Of a stretch of DNA of 64,000 nt, positions 50,902 through 59,115 are shown piece after piece (the first letter of the stretch is position 1; every line of letters starts with the position of its first letter). A program made the position numbers and the translations under genes. The stretch is from Kineosporia mesophila (GTDB taxonomy: Bacteria; Actinomycetota; Actinomycetes; Actinomycetales; Kineosporiaceae): contig NZ_JAJOMA010000005.1 of the NCBI RefSeq assembly GCF_021129235.1, forward strand, positions 186,001-250,000, given 5' to 3'. A model generated the notes under the pieces. That model did not search any database and had not been told where the DNA came from. It worked only from the letters and a program-made list of their open reading frames with translations.

Positions 50902-52659
50902 GTGGTGAACGACAATACTGACGACATCGAGCGCTACGGCCACAACCGGAACGCTATGGAGGCCCACCGGTTCTGGAGCGCCGGTCAGCCTACGCCCCTG
51001 CCCAAGCTGGGCCTGGAGCGGCTTCTGCAGGAGCTGATCGGCCGCTCCCACGAAATCATCGACACCGAGAAACAGCTTCACCGGTTGCTCGACGCGGTGG
51101 TCGCGGTTGCCAGTGATCTCAGTCTGCCCGACACCCTGCGGCGGATCACCGAGCTCGCCGCCGACCTGGCCGAGGCCAAGTACGCCGCCCTGGGTCTACT
51201 CGGCCCCGACGGTGTCGACCTGATCGATTTCATCACTGTCGGTATCCCCACCCACGAGCGCCTGCGGATCGGCGAACCGCCTCGCGGCAAGGGCATTCTC
51301 GGGGTCCTCATCGACCTGCCGGTACCGCTGCGCCTGGACAACCTGGCCGACCATCCCGCGTCCACCGGTTTCCCGCCGAACCACCCGCCGATGGGCAGCT
51401 TCCTCGGGGTACCCCTGCGGGTGCGCGGCGAGGTCTTCGGAAACCTCTATCTGACCGAGAAGCGCGGCGGCGGAGCCTTCACCGAACGCGACGAGCAGCT
51501 CATCGTGGCCCTGGCCGCGGCCGCCGGGATCGCGATCGAGAACTCCCGCCTGTTCGACGTCACCCGCCGGCGCGAGGCCTGGCTGACCGCCGCCGGCGAT
51601 GTCACCAAGTCGCTGCTGGCCGGCGCCGAGACCGAGGAGACCATGCGGCTCGTGGTCGAGCGGGCCTCCACCGTGGCCGGCGGCGGGGCGAGCTTCCTGC
51701 TGCTGAACGATTCCGACGGTGGCCTCAGCGTGCGCGCCGCCTACGGCGAGAACACCGGCGACACCCTCGGCACCAGCTATCACCTTTCCGAATCCCGTCT
51801 TTCACAAGCTCGCGCATTCCTGACCGAGGGATTCGTGACCGGGACGGGCATTTCCGACTGCTACAGCGGCCCGGCCGTGCTGGTACCGCTCGTGGTGGGC
51901 GACAGCGTGATCGGGGTACTGTCGGTCGCCCGCGGCCCCGGTGACGAGCCGTACTCCGAGGCCGACATGCATATGGTCGAAAGCTTCGCCGGTCAGGCCG
52001 CTCTCGCCGTGCAGTTCAGCCGCCAGGCCTCCGACCGGCAGCGGCTCGCCGTGCTCGAGGACCGCGACCGCATCGCCCGCGACCTGCACGACCTGGTGAT
52101 CCAGCGGATCTTCGCCGTGGGCCTGGGCCTGCAGAGCATCAGCATGAACATCGGGAACCAGGCCCAGGCCGGCAAGCTGTCCGGCCTGATCGACGACCTG
52201 GACACGACGATCCATGCCATCCGTACGTCGATCTTCAGCCTGCAGCAGCCCGACGACGAGCCCACCAGCCTGCGTTCCGAGGCCCTCGGCGTGGTCTCGG
52301 AATCCACCGGCGCCCTGGGTTTCGAGCCTGTCCTCACCTTCCGCGGGCCGGTCGACACCCTGGTTCCGGCGTCGGTCTACAACGATCTGCTCGCCGTGCT
52401 CCGCGAGGCCCTCTCCAACGCCGCCCGCCACGCCCGCGCCACCCACGTCGAGGTGCGGCTCGGCGTCGGCGACGGTCAGGTGACGCTCGAGGTCGAGGAC
52501 AACGGCAGCGGCATCTCCGCAGACGCCAAGATCGGGACGGGAACCACGACCATGCGCACCCGTGCCGAGCGGCACGAGGGCACCTGCACCCTCAAACCCC
52601 GCACCGGCGGCGCGAGCGGCACGGTGATGGCCTGGCAGGTCCCGATCGACGAGGGCTGA
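50902..52659 (+). CDS. DevS/DosT-like GAF-GAF histidine kinase
   Basis: A 585-residue cytoplasmic sensor kinase. GAF-A spans about residues 60-215, GAF-B 230-375, HisKA_3 with the phosphoacceptor in DRIARDLHDLVIQRIFAVGL (His396) follows, and HATPase_c ends the protein (NAARHARATHVEVRL, DNGSGIS). GAF-A holds GFPPNHPPMGSFLGVPLRVR, corresponding to the segment that bears the proximal heme histidine in mycobacterial DevS (here His161). Sensing of O2, NO or CO is therefore likely. No NarL-type partner is adjacent; one lies at 61590. Confidence 0.92.
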   Translation: MVNDNTDDIERYGHNRNAMEAHRFWSAGQPTPLPKLGLERLLQELIGRSHEIIDTEKQLHRLLDAVVAVASDLSLPDTLRRITELAADLAEAKYAALGLLGPDGVDLIDFITVGIPTHERLRIGEPPRGKGILGVLIDLPVPLRLDNLADHPASTGFPPNHPPMGSFLGVPLRVRGEVFGNLYLTEKRGGGAFTERDEQLIVALAAAAGIAIENSRLFDVTRRREAWLTAAGDVTKSLLAGAETEETMRLVVERASTVAGGGASFLLLNDSDGGLSVRAAYGENTGDTLGTSYHLSESRLSQARAFLTEGFVTGTGISDCYSGPAVLVPLVVGDSVIGVLSVARGPGDEPYSEADMHMVESFAGQAALAVQFSRQASDRQRLAVLEDRDRIARDLHDLVIQRIFAVGLGLQSISMNIGNQAQAGKLSGLIDDLDTTIHAIRTSIFSLQQPDDEPTSLRSEALGVVSESTGALGFEPVLTFRGPVDTLVPASVYNDLLAVLREALSNAARHARATHVEVRLGVGDGQVTLEVEDNGSGISADAKIGTGTTTMRTRAERHEGTCTLKPRTGGASGTVMAWQVPIDEG

Positions 52660-52706
52660 GAAAACCAGGTGACACCGGGTGCCCGCAAGCCGTATTCAGT
52701 AGAGCC

Positions 52707-52898
52707 ATGAAACTCGTGAAGACCTGGACGGACGAGCAGCTCATCGCCCGGCGCGCCCTCAGTCCCGCCGAACTCCAGCACCGGCTGATGCTCAACCAGA
52801 TCGCCTCGGCCACGAACGGTGACGGTTCACGCCGCAACCGCCGGGCCGAAGACAGCCGCCGGGCCGCCCGCCGGAGGGTGGACCGCCATGACGACTGA
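52707..52898 (+). CDS. Small basic protein, unknown
   Basis: A 63-residue frame beginning MKLVKTWTDEQLIARRALSP, with a helical middle and a very Arg-rich tail (RRNRRAEDSRRAARRRVDRH). It stands 47 bases after the kinase gene. Codon use fits a gene, but the Arg-rich tail is what random high-GC frames also look like, so I am unsure. Confidence 0.42.
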   Translation: MKLVKTWTDEQLIARRALSPAELQHRLMLNQIASATNGDGSRRNRRAEDSRRAARRRVDRHDD

Positions 52899-52948
52899 CA
52901 CCGCATCGAACACCGCACAGAAGCCGGAGGTCATGCCCTCCGGCTTCA

Positions 52949-53332
52949 TCATTTTGCGGGAGTGACAGGCCGTAGACCGGCAGCCTGCTCGCCCAGGTAA
53001 CGGGTCAGGGTGTCGCGGGTCTGTTCCATCTGCACCACCCGCTGCGCCATCTCGTCGCGGATGGCGGTGACCCGCTCGACCACTCCCTCACAGACGGCCT
53101 GGTCGGTGTCGCCCTTCGTACAGGGCATGACCGTGCGGATCAGCTCGCTGGGAAAGCCCAGGTCGAGCAGCGAGCGGATGGTCAGCACCGTCGCCACGGC
53201 CTCGTCGTCGTAGTCGCGGTAGCCGTTCGCCCGGCGCCCGGCCGTGATCAGACCCTGCTGCTCGTAGTAACGCAGCGAACGGGCGCTCACACCGGTCTTC
53301 GTGCTGAGATCACTGATCTTCACTTCTGCCAC
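52949..53332 (-). CDS. MerR-family regulator (first of two)
   Basis: A 127-residue MerR protein: winged helix KISDLSTKTGVSARSLRYYE and QQGLITAGRRANGYRDYDDE, then the dimerisation helix. A Cys pair (MPCTKGDTDQAVCEG) lies where other MerR proteins bind metals or ligands. It is divergent from the hydrolase gene at 53380 across a MerR-type promoter, which it almost surely controls. It is clearly related to the protein at 54196. Confidence 0.92.
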   Translation of the reverse strand: MAEVKISDLSTKTGVSARSLRYYEQQGLITAGRRANGYRDYDDEAVATVLTIRSLLDLGFPSELIRTVMPCTKGDTDQAVCEGVVERVTAIRDEMAQRVVQMEQTRDTLTRYLGEQAAGLRPVTPAK

Positions 53333-53341
53333 CGCCCATGC

Positions 53342-53372
53342 TTGACCTTGACACGATGTCAGAGTTTAGCGT
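53342..53372 (+). promoter_or_regulatory. MerR-type promoter with 19-bp spacer
   Basis: TTGACC (53342-53347) and TAGCGT (53367-53372) are separated by 19 bases, the long spacing typical of MerR-activated promoters. An imperfect dyad TTGACACGATGTCAGA fills the spacer. A start point about seven bases on would fall at or next to the ATG at 53380, so the transcript is probably leaderless. Confidence 0.7.
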
Positions 53373-53379
53373 CAGCCTC

Positions 53380-54213
53380 ATGCTGGACAACGTCGAAGTG
53401 AACAGCCGCACGCGGACCTTCACCGTGGTATCGCCGGCGCAGCCCTCTTCCGTATTGGTGCTGGTCTTTCACGGCTCCAAGCAGAACGGCCGCAAGCACC
53501 GAGAATTCACCGGCCGGCAGTACGACACCCTGACGGCCCAAGGCGCCACGGTGGCCTACCTGGACGGATACCGGGGCAATTGGAACGATGCCCGGCGCGA
53601 GAGCTTCTTCCCGGCCCGCACGGAGAACATCGACGACGTCGCCTTCGCCCGGGCCGTGGCGGACCGACTCGGAGCGAAGAAGGTATTCGCCGTGGGTTAC
53701 TCCAACGGTGGGCAGATGGTGATGCGCCTGATGCACGATGCCCCCGACCTGATCTCGGGGGCGGTGGTGATCGGGGCGACCATGCCCACACCGGAGAGCT
53801 TCCTGATGCCCGACCCCGCCCCGGCACCGGTCCCGATGCCGGTGGTACTGATCGCCGGCACCAAGGACCCGATCGTGGCTTATTCGGGTGGCGGTCTGAA
53901 GTGGTGGGCACGCAAGGCTTTCAAGGTGGGCGGGCAGGCGCTGTCGATGCCGCGCTCGGCCGGGTACTACGCCGCGCGCAACGGGATCACGCAACCACCC
54001 ACGACCACGACGCTTCCCGCCAGCGAGACCACATCGTCCGTCGAGCGCACCGACTTCCGCGCCGAAGGACGTCCACCCGTAGTGCTCTTCACGATTCACG
54101 GCGGCGGGCACACCGTTCCCGGGCCGAAACGGGCGCCGGGCATCCTCGGGAAGACCAACCGGGACATCCGGGTGGCCGATCTGGTCGCGGAACTCCTACT
54201 GGGCCACGAGTGA
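53380..54213 (+). CDS. Alpha/beta hydrolase (LpqC/PHB-depolymerase-like)
   Basis: A 277-residue alpha/beta hydrolase. It has the oxyanion segment VLVFHGSKQNGRKHREF, the nucleophile elbow VGYSNGGQM (Ser), and likely acid and base in GTKDPIVAYSGG (Asp) and IHGGGHTVPG (His). It resembles polyhydroxybutyrate depolymerase/feruloyl esterase-like proteins but has no signal peptide from this start. ATG codons at 53338 and 53356 lie inside the MerR-type promoter and are thus rejected. Its end overlaps the convergent second MerR gene by 18 bases. Confidence 0.85.
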   Translation: MLDNVEVNSRTRTFTVVSPAQPSSVLVLVFHGSKQNGRKHREFTGRQYDTLTAQGATVAYLDGYRGNWNDARRESFFPARTENIDDVAFARAVADRLGAKKVFAVGYSNGGQMVMRLMHDAPDLISGAVVIGATMPTPESFLMPDPAPAPVPMPVVLIAGTKDPIVAYSGGGLKWWARKAFKVGGQALSMPRSAGYYAARNGITQPPTTTTLPASETTSSVERTDFRAEGRPPVVLFTIHGGGHTVPGPKRAPGILGKTNRDIRVADLVAELLLGHE

Positions 54214-54573
54214 CGGCGCCTCGAGACTGTGGGTCTGCTCAAGAAAGTGCGTCAGGGAGTCTCTCGTCCGCGACAGGTGTGTGACCTTCTCGGCCACCTC
54301 GTCACGAACGCTGGTGACGCACTCGATCACACTCTGCCCGACGGCCCGGTCGAGGTCGGCGGTCGTATTACTGGGCAGCAGACTGCGGATCAGTTCGGTC
54401 GGGCAACCGCGATCGATCAGTGAGCGGATCATCAGGACGGTCGTCACCGCCTCGTCGTCGTAGTCGCGATATCCGTTCGGACGACGCACGGCGGAGATCA
54501 GGCCCTGCTGCTCGTAATAACGCAAGGAGCGCGCGCTGACTCCGGTTTTTTCGCTCAGCTGGCTGATTCTCAC
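54196..54573 (-). CDS. MerR-family regulator (second of two)
   Basis: A 125-residue MerR protein closely similar to that at 52949 (shared SARSLRYYEQQGLI and NGYRDYDDEAV), pointing to a duplication. It lacks the Cys pair of its paralogue (LLPSNTTADLDRAVGQS instead). It converges on the hydrolase gene. No obvious divergent target gene faces it, unlike its paralogue. Confidence 0.92.
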   Translation of the reverse strand: MRISQLSEKTGVSARSLRYYEQQGLISAVRRPNGYRDYDDEAVTTVLMIRSLIDRGCPTELIRSLLPSNTTADLDRAVGQSVIECVTSVRDEVAEKVTHLSRTRDSLTHFLEQTHSLEAPSLVAQ

Positions 54574-54717
54574 CGGGGCCGCCTTCCACGCGCGCTCTAC
54601 ATCGAGACGACTCCCAAGATACCGGGGCGGCGCCCCGCGAACGAGGGCCTGAGCGATCTCGACATCGAAATACCCAGTTGTGGCCTGACCTTTGACCTGG
54701 AGCAGGGCCGAGAGGCC

Positions 54718-55428
54718 CTATCGCCGGTGACAGCCCGCGGAACAACCCAGCCAGTCCCGCAGTTGCTCCCACCCGGCCGGGTCGATCTCGACCTGACGCC
54801 CGTTCGGCGCACCATCCAGCCCCGTTCGGCGCACCGTCCAGCCCCGGTCGGTGAAGGCGACGAGCAACGCGGCCGGGAGGGCCCCGGCGAGGTGGGGGCG
54901 GCGTTCGGTCCAGTCCAGACAGGTTTTGAGCAATGGACGACGTCCCCGGCGCAGCCGGTCCACGTCGATTCCCAGAGCGTCGAAGCACGAAACACCGGTA
55001 GGGGTCACGGCATCCTCGGCCACCTGGCCGTGATCACGCAGGGCGTCGTGCAGGAGCACCCCGGCCGGCCCGGCGAGATGGTCGTAGCAGGTGCGGGCCG
55101 TGGCCCGGAGACGCGCGGCGGAGCTCTGCCGCAGGCTGCGCACCGGAAGGGAGGGCGCGATCGCGGCCAGCGACTCCAGCGCGGTTGCGACCTCCGGCCG
55201 GGCGATGCGGCAGTAGCGGGGCCGGCCCTGCCGCACCACTTCGAGGTACCCGGCCCCGACCAGCTGCTTCAGGTGGGCACTGGCCGCCGGGCGACCGATG
55301 CCCGCGGCCTGCGCCAGCGCCCCGGCCGGGTGCGCCCGGCCGTCCAGCAGCAACGCCAGCATCGCCGAGCGCGACGGGTCGGCCGGCAATCGGGCGGCCG
55401 CCGCCACGTCCACATCGGCGATCCGCAT
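54718..55428 (-). CDS. ArsR-family transcriptional regulator
   Basis: A 236-residue winged-helix regulator: ADPSRSAMLALLLDGRAHPA, then LAQAAGIGRPAASAHLKQLV and YLEVVRQGRPRYCRIA. The C-terminal 130 residues form the long extension seen in actinobacterial ArsR relatives, ending ERRPHLAGALPAALLVAFTD. Within that extension lies a 22-bp tandem duplication that is read in two frames (54800-54843). No metal-binding Cys motif is clear. The regulated gene is not evident. Confidence 0.88.
   Translation of the reverse strand: MRIADVDVAAAARLPADPSRSAMLALLLDGRAHPAGALAQAAGIGRPAASAHLKQLVGAGYLEVVRQGRPRYCRIARPEVATALESLAAIAPSLPVRSLRQSSAARLRATARTCYDHLAGPAGVLLHDALRDHGQVAEDAVTPTGVSCFDALGIDVDRLRRGRRPLLKTCLDWTERRPHLAGALPAALLVAFTDRGWTVRRTGLDGAPNGRQVEIDPAGWEQLRDWLGCSAGCHRR
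54800..54843. repeat. 22-bp tandem duplication inside the ArsR gene
   Basis: CCGTTCGGCGCACC(A/G)TCCAGCC occurs twice in direct succession (54800-54821 and 54822-54843) with one difference; a partial third copy (CCGGTCGG) follows. Because 22 is not a multiple of three, the two copies encode different peptides (TVRRTG and DGAPNG). Confidence 0.85.
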
Positions 55429-55482
55429 GTCGTCGACCGTAACGCGCGGGCACGGTTCGCCCGGTAGCGAACCGTGCCCGCC

Positions 55483-56202
55483 TCAGACGGCCGTCATTTC
55501 GGACGCCATCGCCCGGTTCACCGCTGCCTCGATGTGCAGGCGGGTGGTCGGGAAGACCGGAATCGAGCTGTCCGCCTGGGAAATCAGCAGCTCGATCTCG
55601 GTGCAACCAAGAATCACGCCTTCGGCCCCCTGGGCCACCAACCCGGCGATGATGTCGCGGTAGGCCTGACGGGACTCCTCGCGGATGATCCCGACGCACA
55701 GCTCCTCGAAGATCACCCGGTGCACGAGGGCGCGCTCGGGCCCGGTCGGCACGAGCACCTCCAGGCCGTGCGAGGCCAGACGGTCGCGGTAGAAATCCTG
55801 CTCCATCGTGAAGGCGGTGCCGAGCAGGGCAACCTTGCGCACACCGGCCGCCCTCACCGCCTCGGCGGAGGTGTCGGCCAGGTGCACCAGCGGCACGGTG
55901 ATCGCGGCCGCCACCTCGTCGGCGACCTTGTGCATGGTGTTCGTGCAGATCAGCACCATGTCGGCCCCGGCCGCCACGAGCCCGCGGGCCTCCTGCGCCA
56001 GCACCCGGCCGGCCTCGTCCCACTGCCCGGCCCGCTGCAGCTTGCCGATCTCCGCGAAGTCGACCGAGGCCATCACGACCCGCGCCGAGTGCAGGCCGCC
56101 GAGACGCATCGCGACCATCTCGTTCGCGATCCGGTAGTACTCCGCCGTGGACTGCCAGCTCATTCCACCGAGCAAACCGATCGTCAGCATTGTCTTCTCC
56201 AT
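55483..56202 (-). CDS. Aspartate/glutamate racemase family protein
   Basis: A 239-residue cofactor-independent racemase-type protein. N-terminal LTIGLLGGMSWQSTAEYYRI, first catalytic Cys in LICTNTMHKV, second in ILGCTEIELL. It is of the YgeA-like broad-specificity amino-acid racemase group. The ATG follows GATGGAGAAGACA context. It is divergent from a LysR gene at 56331, which may control it. Confidence 0.92.
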   Translation of the reverse strand: MEKTMLTIGLLGGMSWQSTAEYYRIANEMVAMRLGGLHSARVVMASVDFAEIGKLQRAGQWDEAGRVLAQEARGLVAAGADMVLICTNTMHKVADEVAAAITVPLVHLADTSAEAVRAAGVRKVALLGTAFTMEQDFYRDRLASHGLEVLVPTGPERALVHRVIFEELCVGIIREESRQAYRDIIAGLVAQGAEGVILGCTEIELLISQADSSIPVFPTTRLHIEAAVNRAMASEMTAV

Positions 56203-56330
56203 CTTCCCGCTGTCCGCCTCTACCCGCTTTCACCGTCCCGCAACGTTGGAAGGTGCCGCAAGAACGACTTGGTCTGAGTGATACCCAAGCTCTGCTTTGG
56301 TTTCGCCGGATTGTGTGGCTGAATAGGCCC

Positions 56331-57485
56331 ATGGCACCGATCGGCGACGACGAACAGCCCGTAGTTCACACCCACGCCGTGCCGGATCTGCTGGCGGAAG
56401 AGGTCCTCGACCCGCCGGACCAGGTACGGCGCCACACCGGTCACGCCCTGGCGGCCCAGGAGGCGACCTCACCATCGGTGACGAGCCGGGTCCAGCCGGA
56501 CGTGAGCGGAACCGTTCGTAACAGTCCCGTTTCCGATGGACTGAACGATCCCGACCGGCCGGTGCTGGCCGAGAGCTCGGCGACCGCCCGCCTCGACCCG
56601 CGGCGCCTGCTGGTGTTCCGTGAGGTCGCCCACTCCGGTTCGATGGCGGCCGCCGCCCGCACGCTGGGCTGGACGCAGCCGGCGGTCAGCCAGCACATCC
56701 GCAAGCTGGAGAAGGATCTCGGCCTGGCCCTGATCACCCGGGTCGGGCGCGGTATCGCGCTGACCGATCCCGGCCAGCTGCTGCTGCGCCACGCCGACGC
56801 CATCGACGCCCGGCTCGAGGCCGCCGGTGAGGCCCTCGCCGACCTGGCCCGGCGGCGTACCGGGCGGGTCCGGATCGCAGCCTTCCCCTCGGCGAGCGCC
56901 ACCCTGGTCGCGACCGCGCTGATGAATCTGAGCGCCGAGCACCCGGGCCTGGACGTCCGCCTGACCCAGGTGGAACCGCCCGAGGCGCTGGTGCTGCTGG
57001 CCGAGGGGCAGTGCGACCTGGCCATCGTGTTCGACTACCCAGGTGAGGATTTCGAGCGCGGGCCGCTGGAGGCCGTGAAGCTGCTGCGCGATCCGCTGCG
57101 CGCGGTGATGGGCCACAACCATCCGCTGGCCGACCGTGAATCGGTGACGCTGAAAGATCTGGCCGGGCAGCGCTGGATCGCCGGATGCGTCTCCTGCCGC
57201 AAGCATCTGGTGCGCGAGGCGGTGAAGAGCGGCTTCACCCCGGACATCCGGCACAGCACCGACGACTACGTGGTGGTGCAGGCGCTGGTGGCGGCCGGGA
57301 TCGCGGTGGCGGCCCTGCCCGGTATGACGCTCCGGGCCAGCCTCAATCCGGCGGTGAAGGTGCTTCCGCTGGAGGGGTACCCGTCACGTACGGTGTCGGC
57401 CGTGCTGGCGCCCAGCAGTCATGGCGTGCCGGCGGTCGAGGCGGTGCTGGAGCAGTTGCGCCTGGTTGCCCGGATGCCCGCTTAG
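56331..57485 (+). CDS. LysR-family regulator
   Basis: A LysR protein with winged helix LDPRRLLVFREVAHSGSMAA and LGWTQPAVSQHIRKLEKDLG and a type-2 periplasmic-binding fold domain, including a Cys pair (GCVSCRKH) in the effector domain. From the ATG shown it has 384 residues with an unusual 90-residue N-terminal extension. A GTG at 56562 would give the normal LysR length, and I cannot decide from ribosome sites. It is divergent from the racemase gene; its stop overlaps the convergent TetR gene by four bases. Confidence 0.85.
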   Translation: MAPIGDDEQPVVHTHAVPDLLAEEVLDPPDQVRRHTGHALAAQEATSPSVTSRVQPDVSGTVRNSPVSDGLNDPDRPVLAESSATARLDPRRLLVFREVAHSGSMAAAARTLGWTQPAVSQHIRKLEKDLGLALITRVGRGIALTDPGQLLLRHADAIDARLEAAGEALADLARRRTGRVRIAAFPSASATLVATALMNLSAEHPGLDVRLTQVEPPEALVLLAEGQCDLAIVFDYPGEDFERGPLEAVKLLRDPLRAVMGHNHPLADRESVTLKDLAGQRWIAGCVSCRKHLVREAVKSGFTPDIRHSTDDYVVVQALVAAGIAVAALPGMTLRASLNPAVKVLPLEGYPSRTVSAVLAPSSHGVPAVEAVLEQLRLVARMPA

Positions 57486-58072
57486 GGTTTGATGCCCGCC
57501 AGGGCCAGGGAGAGCAGACGGCCGGCCTGACCGGCCGGGTCCGGGGCCCCTTCGGTGGCCAGCGCCACCGCGTTGACCAGGGTGAGCAGGTCGATGGCGG
57601 CCACCTCGGCCCGCACCGAGCCGGCGGCCTGGGCGGCCGTCAGCAGTTCGTCGCCGGCCGCGAGCAGCATGCCCTCGCAGGAGCGGTCGATCATCCGTTC
57701 CTGCTCCTGGGCCGCGGCCAGCAGGGAGGCGGCCAGCCCCCGGGTACTGGCGCTGAAGACCGCGACGGCGCGCAACCAGTCGATCAGCGCCGGCCCCGGG
57801 TCGCTCACCTGCGCGAGTTGGCGCGCCTGCTCGCAGAAACTCGCCACCCGGTCGTGGAAGACGGCTTCCAGCAAGGTGTATCGGGACGGAAAGTGCCGGT
57901 GCAGGGTGGCTGATCCGACGCCGGCCCGGCGGGCGATCTCTTCCAGGGAGGCATCCGCCCCGGCCCGGGCGATCTCGGCCTCGGCCGCCCGCAGGATCTG
58001 GTCGTAGTTACGGCGCGCATCGGCCCGGCGGGGACGGCCGGACCGGGTCTGCGCAGTAGCACCCTCGGGCAC
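57482..58072 (-). CDS. TetR/AcrR-family repressor
   Basis: A 196-residue repressor. DNA-binding domain NYDQILRAAEAEIARAGADA then LEEIARRAGVGSATLHRHFP; the C-terminal domain (SetR_C/TetR_C type) contains AASLLAAAQEQERMIDRSCE. It is divergent from an SDR gene across a clear inverted repeat and very probably represses that gene and itself. Confidence 0.93.
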   Translation of the reverse strand: MPEGATAQTRSGRPRRADARRNYDQILRAAEAEIARAGADASLEEIARRAGVGSATLHRHFPSRYTLLEAVFHDRVASFCEQARQLAQVSDPGPALIDWLRAVAVFSASTRGLAASLLAAAQEQERMIDRSCEGMLLAAGDELLTAAQAAGSVRAEVAAIDLLTLVNAVALATEGAPDPAGQAGRLLSLALAGIKP

Positions 58073-58127
58073 GGCACCTCCATCGTCCTGGTCTGCCGAC
58101 CATCGTACTGAGCCATAACCGGGGCGT

Positions 58128-58170
58128 CACCCCACTTACCGTTGACAAGTGGGGTGGCCCTCCATATCGT
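58128..58170 (+). promoter_or_regulatory. SDR promoter with overlapping TetR operator
   Basis: TTGACA (58142-58147), 17 bases, TATCGT (58165-58170) form a housekeeping-type promoter. The perfect inverted repeat CACCCCACTT-9-AAGTGGGGTG (58128-58156) overlaps the -35, as expected for a repressor site. It lies between the TetR and SDR genes. Confidence 0.75.
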
Positions 58171-58221
58171 CGTCCACAGAAGCGGGGGCTCGCCCCACTT
58201 CACTGGCCGAGGAGAGTATCG

Positions 58222-59115
58222 ATGAGCACCCCTGACCCCCGGATCGTGCTGGTCACCGGCACCAGCAGCGGCTTCGGCCGACTCACCGTCGAGGCTCTGG
58301 CCCGGCGCGGGCACCAGGTCTTCGCCGGTCTGCGCGACGTGGCCGGCCGCAACGCCCAGGCCTCCGCCGAGCTGACCGCCCTCGCCTCCGCCGAACGCCT
58401 CGACCTGCACGTGGTCGAGATCGACGTGACCGACGAGGCCTCGGTCGAGCGGGCCGTCGGCACCGTCCTGCAGACGGCAGGCCGGATCGACGTGGTGGTG
58501 AACAACGCCGGGATGAACTTCGCCGGACCGCTCGAGGCCTACACCGCGCAGGAGGCCCACCGGCAGTTCGACGTGAACACGCTCGGCGCGCTGCGGGTCA
58601 ACAATGCCGTCATCCCCTCCATGCGCGAGCAGGGACACGGCGCCCTGATCCAGATCGGCTCCCTGTCGAGCTGGCTGACCCCGCCGTTCAACGGTCTGTA
58701 CGCCGCCAGCAAGGCCGCCCAGCGCAGCCTGACCGAGGCCTGGCAGCACGAACTGGCGCCCTATGGCATCGAATCCGTGGTCGTCGACGCGGCGGCGTAC
58801 CCCACGAACATCGGCCCCAACGCGTCCCTGCCCCAGGACCAGGCCCGGATGGGCCTCTACGGCGAGAGGCTCACCAGCTTCATCGGTGACCTGACCCGGC
58901 GTACTACCGAGAACGCCGAGAACATCGGCTCGGCCGATCAGGTCAGTGACGCCGTGGTGGCCCTGGTCGAGACGCCGCAAGGAAAACGGCCGGTGCAGAC
59001 GGTGGTCGCTCCCGCGGTCCAGTACGAGGCCCTGCGGGAACTGAACCCGCAGGCCCTGAAGGCAGCGCGAATCGTGGCGGACGACATGGGTATTGGCGCA
59101 TATCTGGCCGACTGA
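58222..59115 (+). CDS. Short-chain dehydrogenase/reductase
   Basis: A 297-residue classical SDR: cofactor motif VTGTSSGFGR, NNAGMN, catalytic Ser in QIGSLSSW, and YAASKAA with Tyr and Lys. GAGGAGAGTATCG stands before the ATG. The divergent TetR gene and its operator suggest substrate-inducible expression. The substrate is unknown. Confidence 0.93.
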   Translation: MSTPDPRIVLVTGTSSGFGRLTVEALARRGHQVFAGLRDVAGRNAQASAELTALASAERLDLHVVEIDVTDEASVERAVGTVLQTAGRIDVVVNNAGMNFAGPLEAYTAQEAHRQFDVNTLGALRVNNAVIPSMREQGHGALIQIGSLSSWLTPPFNGLYAASKAAQRSLTEAWQHELAPYGIESVVVDAAAYPTNIGPNASLPQDQARMGLYGERLTSFIGDLTRRTTENAENIGSADQVSDAVVALVETPQGKRPVQTVVAPAVQYEALRELNPQALKAARIVADDMGIGAYLAD

